DNA of 64,000 nucleotides, from assembly GCF_003253745.1 (NCBI RefSeq), contig NZ_MZXV01000017.1:1-64000 (forward strand), read 5' to 3'. The position numbers were made by a program, and so were the translations under genes. Below are positions 60,573 through 64,000 of the stretch, piece after piece. Below the pieces are notes generated by a model that was given only the letters and a program-made list of their open reading frames with translations, was not told the DNA's origin and searched no databases. Positions within the stretch are counted from its first letter, which is position 1. Each line of letters starts with the position of its first letter. The stretch is from Mesorhizobium kowhaii. GTDB taxonomy: Bacteria > Pseudomonadota > Alphaproteobacteria > Rhizobiales > Rhizobiaceae.

Positions 60573-61460
60573 CTAACCCTCTGCCTCCCTGAAGAACTTG
60601 ATAATAGCGGAAAAGTCCTCACCGCCGTGGCCGAGTTTGTCGAATAAGCCGTAGAGCTGTGCAGCCTGCGAGCCGAGCGGCGTCGAGGCTCCGGCAGCGA
60701 GCGCCGCCTCCTGCGCGAGCTTCAAGTCCTTGAGCATCAGCGCAGTCGCAAAGCCCGGCCTGTAGTCGTTGTTGGCAGGCGAGTTCGGCACGGGGCCAGG
60801 CACGGGACAGTAAGTGGTGATCGACCAGCACTGACCAGATGAGGTTGAGGCCACGTCGAACAGCGCCTGGTGTGAGAGGCCGAGTTTTTCGGCCAGCACA
60901 AAGGCTTCGCCGACACCAGCCATGGTGATGCCGAGGATCATATTGTTGCAGATCTTAGCCGCCTGGCCGGCGCCAGCATCGCCGCAGTGGACGATACGCT
61001 TGCCCATGCTCTGAAGGATAGGTTCGCCGCGCTCAAAGGCGCCTTGCGTACCTCCCACCATGAAGGTGAGCGTGCCGGCAGCCGCGCCACCCGTTCCGCC
61101 CGAGACGGGTGCATCGAGCGACCGGAAACTATCGCCAGAAAATAGCCCATGTGCCTTGCGCGCGCTTTCGACATCAATGGTGGAACAGTCGATCAACAGG
61201 GTACCGGCTTTGACAATGCCTGCGAGCTCGGTCCAGACCGAAAGCACATGCTTGCCGCTCGGCAGCATAGTGATCACGGTGCCGGCCCCGGCGACGGCCT
61301 CGGCCAGGGTTTTGCAGATCGCGATGCCGGTCTTGGCAGCAGCTTCTAGCGAGGCTGCGGCGCGGTCGAAGCCTTGGACACGAAAACCCGCCTTTACCAA
61401 ATTGGCCGCCATCGGCCCGCCCATATTGCCGAGCCCGATGAATGCGATGGTCTCAACCAT
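60573..61460 (-). CDS. mmsB: 3-hydroxyisobutyrate dehydrogenase
   Basis: 295 residues, beta-hydroxyacid dehydrogenase family. IAFIGLGNMGGPMAANLVKAG (NAD motif), DAPVSGGTGGAAAGTLTFMV, GAGQAAKICNNM with the catalytic Lys near 170, and LMLKDLKLAQEAA. It oxidises 3-hydroxyisobutyrate to methylmalonate semialdehyde in valine breakdown. GGAGG before the ATG at 61460, which is 9 bases after the hydrolase stop at 61470, so the two form an operon. Confidence 0.92.
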   Translation of the reverse strand: MVETIAFIGLGNMGGPMAANLVKAGFRVQGFDRAAASLEAAAKTGIAICKTLAEAVAGAGTVITMLPSGKHVLSVWTELAGIVKAGTLLIDCSTIDVESARKAHGLFSGDSFRSLDAPVSGGTGGAAAGTLTFMVGGTQGAFERGEPILQSMGKRIVHCGDAGAGQAAKICNNMILGITMAGVGEAFVLAEKLGLSHQALFDVASTSSGQCWSITTYCPVPGPVPNSPANNDYRPGFATALMLKDLKLAQEAALAAGASTPLGSQAAQLYGLFDKLGHGGEDFSAIIKFFREAEG

Positions 61461-61469
61461 GTGTTCCTC

Positions 61470-62555
61470 CTAAATCCTGGATGCACCGAACAGCGTTGGC
61501 GACCGTGGTTCCAAAGCAGCTTCGACCATCTCGTCGGTGACGTCGGCAAGGCTATCCGGCGACCATTTTGGGTTGCGGTCCTTTTCGATAATGGCCGCCC
61601 GTATGCCCTCGTAAAAATCATGCGTGGAGAGCATTTTCGCGCTGGCCGCGAATTCCCGCTCCAAGCATGCCTCGAGGCTGGAACTGGTGCGACCGAGCCT
61701 TAGCAGGCGAAGTGTGAGTTTGAGGCTGGTCGGTGATCGACCGAGCAGGGTGGCCCAGGTTTTTTGCGCAAACTCGCTAGCGTCGGTCTTCAGTGCCGAA
61801 ACGATTGCTTCAACACTGTCGAACGCCAAGAAACGGTCGATCTCCAAACGATAAGGCGTCAACGTCCCAGCCGGAACCGGCTGGGAGAACCGCTGCAGCG
61901 CAATGTCAACGGTTTCGGCCTTACAGCCTGTGGGCAAGGCCGATAATTCGCGCACGAGATCTTCAAGTTCACTGCTTGAGACAAAGATGTCCGCCAGGTT
62001 GGCTTCGATCGAATCGGCCGCTCCTATGGATTCTCCCGTGAGGCCGAGATAGGTCCCCAATTCTCCCGCCCCTCGCGACAGCAGCCACGTCGCCCCGACG
62101 TCGGGGAAATAGCCGATGCCGGTTTCCGGGAGCGCCAGCCGCGTTCGCTCCGTCACAACTCGGCGGCTGCCATGGGAAGAAATGCCGACACCACCGCCCA
62201 TCGTGATCCCATCCATAATGGCGATGTAGGGTTTCGGAAAATGGCTAATGGCGGCGTTGAGGAGAAACTCCTCGCGCCAGAACGTTCCGGCTAGTTCGGT
62301 CCCGGCGCTGCCGCTTTCATGAATCGCGCGAATGTCACCGCCGGCGCACAGGCCGCGATTCCCCTCTCCCGTGACAAGCACGGCCGCGATCGACGGATCA
62401 TCCCCGAATGCATTCAGAGCCGCATACATAGCTCGCACCATCTCGAGCGTGAGGCTGTTCAGTGCCTTGGGCCGGTTGAGCCGCAACCGGCCGATCGCGC
62501 CAACGCGTTCGACGATGATTTGCGGATCGCCGGCGGTGCTCCCTGCCGTGCTCAC
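61470..62555 (-). CDS. 3-hydroxyisobutyryl-CoA hydrolase (enoyl-CoA hydratase family)
   Basis: 361 residues, crotonase fold: LNRPKALNSLT, GLCAGGDIRAIHE (oxyanion), MDGITMGGGVGIS, LPETGIGYFPDVGA with the catalytic Glu and Asp of HIBCH-type hydrolases, and a long C-terminal extension absent from plain hydratases. It releases 3-hydroxyisobutyrate from its CoA ester, the step before the dehydrogenase encoded next. GTG start at 62555, overlapping the end of an etfB-like remnant by 4 bases. Confidence 0.92.
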   Translation of the reverse strand: MSTAGSTAGDPQIIVERVGAIGRLRLNRPKALNSLTLEMVRAMYAALNAFGDDPSIAAVLVTGEGNRGLCAGGDIRAIHESGSAGTELAGTFWREEFLLNAAISHFPKPYIAIMDGITMGGGVGISSHGSRRVVTERTRLALPETGIGYFPDVGATWLLSRGAGELGTYLGLTGESIGAADSIEANLADIFVSSSELEDLVRELSALPTGCKAETVDIALQRFSQPVPAGTLTPYRLEIDRFLAFDSVEAIVSALKTDASEFAQKTWATLLGRSPTSLKLTLRLLRLGRTSSSLEACLEREFAASAKMLSTHDFYEGIRAAIIEKDRNPKWSPDSLADVTDEMVEAALEPRSPTLFGASRI

Positions 62556-62734
62556 CGTCCCCGATCCCCTGGTTCCTGGCGATAATCCAGCGCGCCACGC
62601 AGTTCGGGCGGGATGACGACGAGATCGCCGACGAAGCCGATCCTGAACAACGGCGCCTGCTCATCCTTGTCGATCTTCCTGGGAGCCTTGACGTTCGCAT
62701 TCACAACCCGCTTCGCGGGCACACGGATCTTCAT
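62552..62734 (-). pseudogene. etfB-like N-terminal remnant
   Basis: A 60-codon frame with a good ribosome site (AGGAG). Its first 20 residues, MKIRVPAKRVVNANVKAPRK, closely follow the N-terminus of electron transfer flavoprotein beta (MKxLVPVKRVVDYNVK). After that it diverges into a segment (DLVVIPPELRGALDYRQE) I cannot assign. EtfB is about 250 residues, so this is a truncated fusion of scraps, though it might still be translated. Confidence 0.55.
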
Positions 62735-62744
62735 TTGCGCACTC

Positions 62745-62830
62745 CTATTCGAATTCCATGATCAGTTCGTCGACGGCCAAGTTTGATCCAGGTGACGCCG
62801 CGATATGTTCACCCTGCTCTTGCGCTCGGC
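62745..62830 (-). pseudogene. possible biotin-carrier C-terminal remnant
   Basis: The frame ending in the stop at 62745 reads GEHIAASPGSNLAVDELIME then FE, resembling the end of acyl-CoA carboxylase biotin subunits (a final SxGDxVxxxxxLxxFE strand). The biotin Lys motif (AMKM) is absent. The stop lies within the ribosome site of the etfB-like scrap. A propionyl-CoA carboxylase here would fit the mutase next door. Confidence 0.4.
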
Positions 62831-62975
62831 GCGCTGCACTGGCGCTAATTCTCTTCCCAGGCGGGCCGGAGTTCGCGGCGAGGCAACAGTCGCTATGGTT
62901 GCTGATTGCGATGACACAAACTCGCGCCACATTCGCTTCAGGTAGCTTAGGTGTCCGGCTGCCAGAAACGCCGGC

Positions 62976-64000
62976 TTACGCGGTGTTTCGCCCTCTGCCC
63001 TCCAACAGATCAAGCACGGCGCGTGCGGCGTCGATAACATTGGTGCCGGGGCCGAAGATAGCTGACACCCCGTGCTCAAATAGCACCTGATGATCTCGGC
63101 GCGGCACGACGCCGCCGCACACTACGATGATGTTGCTCGCGTCCTTTTGCTTCAGCACCTCGACAAGTTGCGGCAACAGCGTCTTGTGGCCGGCCGCCAA
63201 GGAAGATACGCCGACGACATGTACCTTCGAGGCTATCGCCAAGTCGACCGCCTCACCCGGGGTCTGGAACAAGGGGCCAGTTATCACCTCGAAGCCGATG
63301 TCGCCGAAGGCCGAAGCAATTATCTTCGCGCCACGATCGTGCCCATCCTGGCCTAGCTTGGCGACCATGATCCTCGGCCTTGAGCCAAGCAAGGCCGAGA
63401 CTTCCTCCAGGCGCGCAACCAGTGTGATGAATTCGGGTTCACGCTCATAAGCCTTGCCATAGACCTTGCTGACCACTTCGGGAATCGCTGAATGGTCGCC
63501 AAAGGCACTGCGTAGAGCATCGGAAATCTCGCCGACCGTCGCGCGCGCTCTGGCTGCCTCGACCGCGGCTTTCAGGATGTTGCCCTTGCCACTGGCCGCG
63601 ACCTCGTCAAGCACGGCAAGGGCTGCGTCAACGCGCTTGGGATCTCGCTGACGCTTCGTCTGTTCAAGACGGGCGATCTGCGAACGGCGCACCGCCGCGT
63701 TGTCGATGTCGCGGCTGTCGATCCTGTCTTCCTCGTCGAGCCGGTATCTGTTGACGCCGATGATGACGTCCTCGCCCTTGTCGACTGCAGTCTGGCGACG
63801 GGTCGCAGCCTCCTCGATCATACGTTTGGGCAGGCCGGTGGCGACGGCTTTGGTCATACCGCCCAGGGCCTCGACCTGGTCGATTAGTGTCCAGGCCTTT
63901 TCGGCAAGTTCATGGGTCAGGCTCTCGACATAGTAGGAACCGGCGAGCGGGTCGACGACCTTGGTCACGCCAGTCTCATGTTGCAGGATGAGTTGCGTGT
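62976..64000 (-). CDS. methylmalonyl-CoA mutase, C-terminal part, cut by the window edge
   Basis: 341 residues to the stop at 62976; the gene continues past 64000. It includes the end of the catalytic barrel (TQLILQHETGVTKVVDPLAG, SYYVESLT), a linker, and the B12-binding domain with LGQDGHDRGAKIIASAFGD, the DxHxxG motif whose His binds cobalt. It converts methylmalonyl-CoA to succinyl-CoA in propionate, valine and isoleucine breakdown. It needs adenosylcobalamin and usually a MeaB/MCM chaperone, not seen here. Confidence 0.95.
   Translation of the reverse strand, partial: TQLILQHETGVTKVVDPLAGSYYVESLTHELAEKAWTLIDQVEALGGMTKAVATGLPKRMIEEAATRRQTAVDKGEDVIIGVNRYRLDEEDRIDSRDIDNAAVRRSQIARLEQTKRQRDPKRVDAALAVLDEVAASGKGNILKAAVEAARARATVGEISDALRSAFGDHSAIPEVVSKVYGKAYEREPEFITLVARLEEVSALLGSRPRIMVAKLGQDGHDRGAKIIASAFGDIGFEVITGPLFQTPGEAVDLAIASKVHVVGVSSLAAGHKTLLPQLVEVLKQKDASNIIVVCGGVVPRRDHQVLFEHGVSAIFGPGTNVIDAARAVLDLLEGRGRNTA

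Noticed and set aside
1..64000. CRISPR arrays, tRNA, rRNA, transposases, phage genes
   Set aside because: I looked for regular repeats, tRNA-like cloverleafs and transposase/integrase motifs and found none I could support.

Overview
The window looks like an accessory, catabolism-rich stretch of an alphaproteobacterial genome, most likely Mesorhizobium or a close relative in the Rhizobiales. Pointers are the high GC, small exported proteins of the DUF680 type (a family described from Mesorhizobium loti) at 668-871 and 21614-22120 with a decayed third copy at 908-1129, a ribose-type ABC operon, and many LysR, Rrf2 and SDR genes. I see no rRNA, tRNA, CRISPR array, intact insertion sequence or replication origin. 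The first ~75 bases are strongly G/T biased and look like an unreliable contig end.

Layout. 1-1.2 kb: tail of an Old Yellow Enzyme (OYE) and the DUF680 genes. 1.8-4 kb: LysR, DoxX and a small membrane protein. 4.1-10.2 kb: one leftward operon with a ribose-type ABC importer, a polysaccharide-deacetylase-type hydrolase and two SDRs, preceded by a penicillin-acylase-type amidase (10.4-12.7 kb) and an APC amino-acid permease (13-14.6 kb). 15.5-17 kb: LysR and Rrf2. 17.3-21.2 kb: rightward SDR-SDR-LLM monooxygenase-glutathionyl-hydroquinone reductase operon. 22.4-27.5 kb: leftward gentisate pathway operon (ring cleavage, two kinds of maleylpyruvate isomerase-like protein, fumarylpyruvate hydrolase, bicupin, alpha/beta hydrolase) opposite a MarR gene, with a perfect 22-bp palindrome between them. 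28.3-31.5 kb: F420-type reductase, patatin, DoxX and azoreductase.

31.8-54.1 kb is a dense oxidative-catabolism region: three OYEs, two of them opposite paralogous Rrf2 regulators, an amidohydrolase-type decarboxylase, ALDH, SDRs, a cytochrome P450 with its ferredoxin and ferredoxin reductase encoded separately, an MFS transporter, a ThDP enzyme, a limonene-epoxide-hydrolase-type protein with its active-site residues in place, a sugar-isomerase-like TIM barrel and a GMC oxidoreductase. Together these suggest epoxidation, hydrolysis to a diol, oxidation and ThDP-dependent C-C cleavage of an alicyclic or terpenoid compound; this route is inference. 54.6-59.6 kb: two LysRs, a Gfo/Idh/MocA dehydrogenase and a Tat-exported metallo-hydrolase. 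60.5-64 kb: valine/propionate genes (mmsB-like, 3-hydroxyisobutyryl-CoA hydrolase, methylmalonyl-CoA mutase) separated by a junction of gene remnants.

Gene decay is widespread: remnants of SDR (two), ALDH, LysR, DUF680, etfB-like and biotin-carrier-like genes lie between intact genes. Several intact enzymes have altered active sites: two SDRs with His and one with Leu at the catalytic Tyr position, and one OYE with Pro in place of the first substrate-binding His. A short palindrome, TGTCA-N-TGACA, recurs upstream of three transcription units and may define a small Rrf2 regulon.
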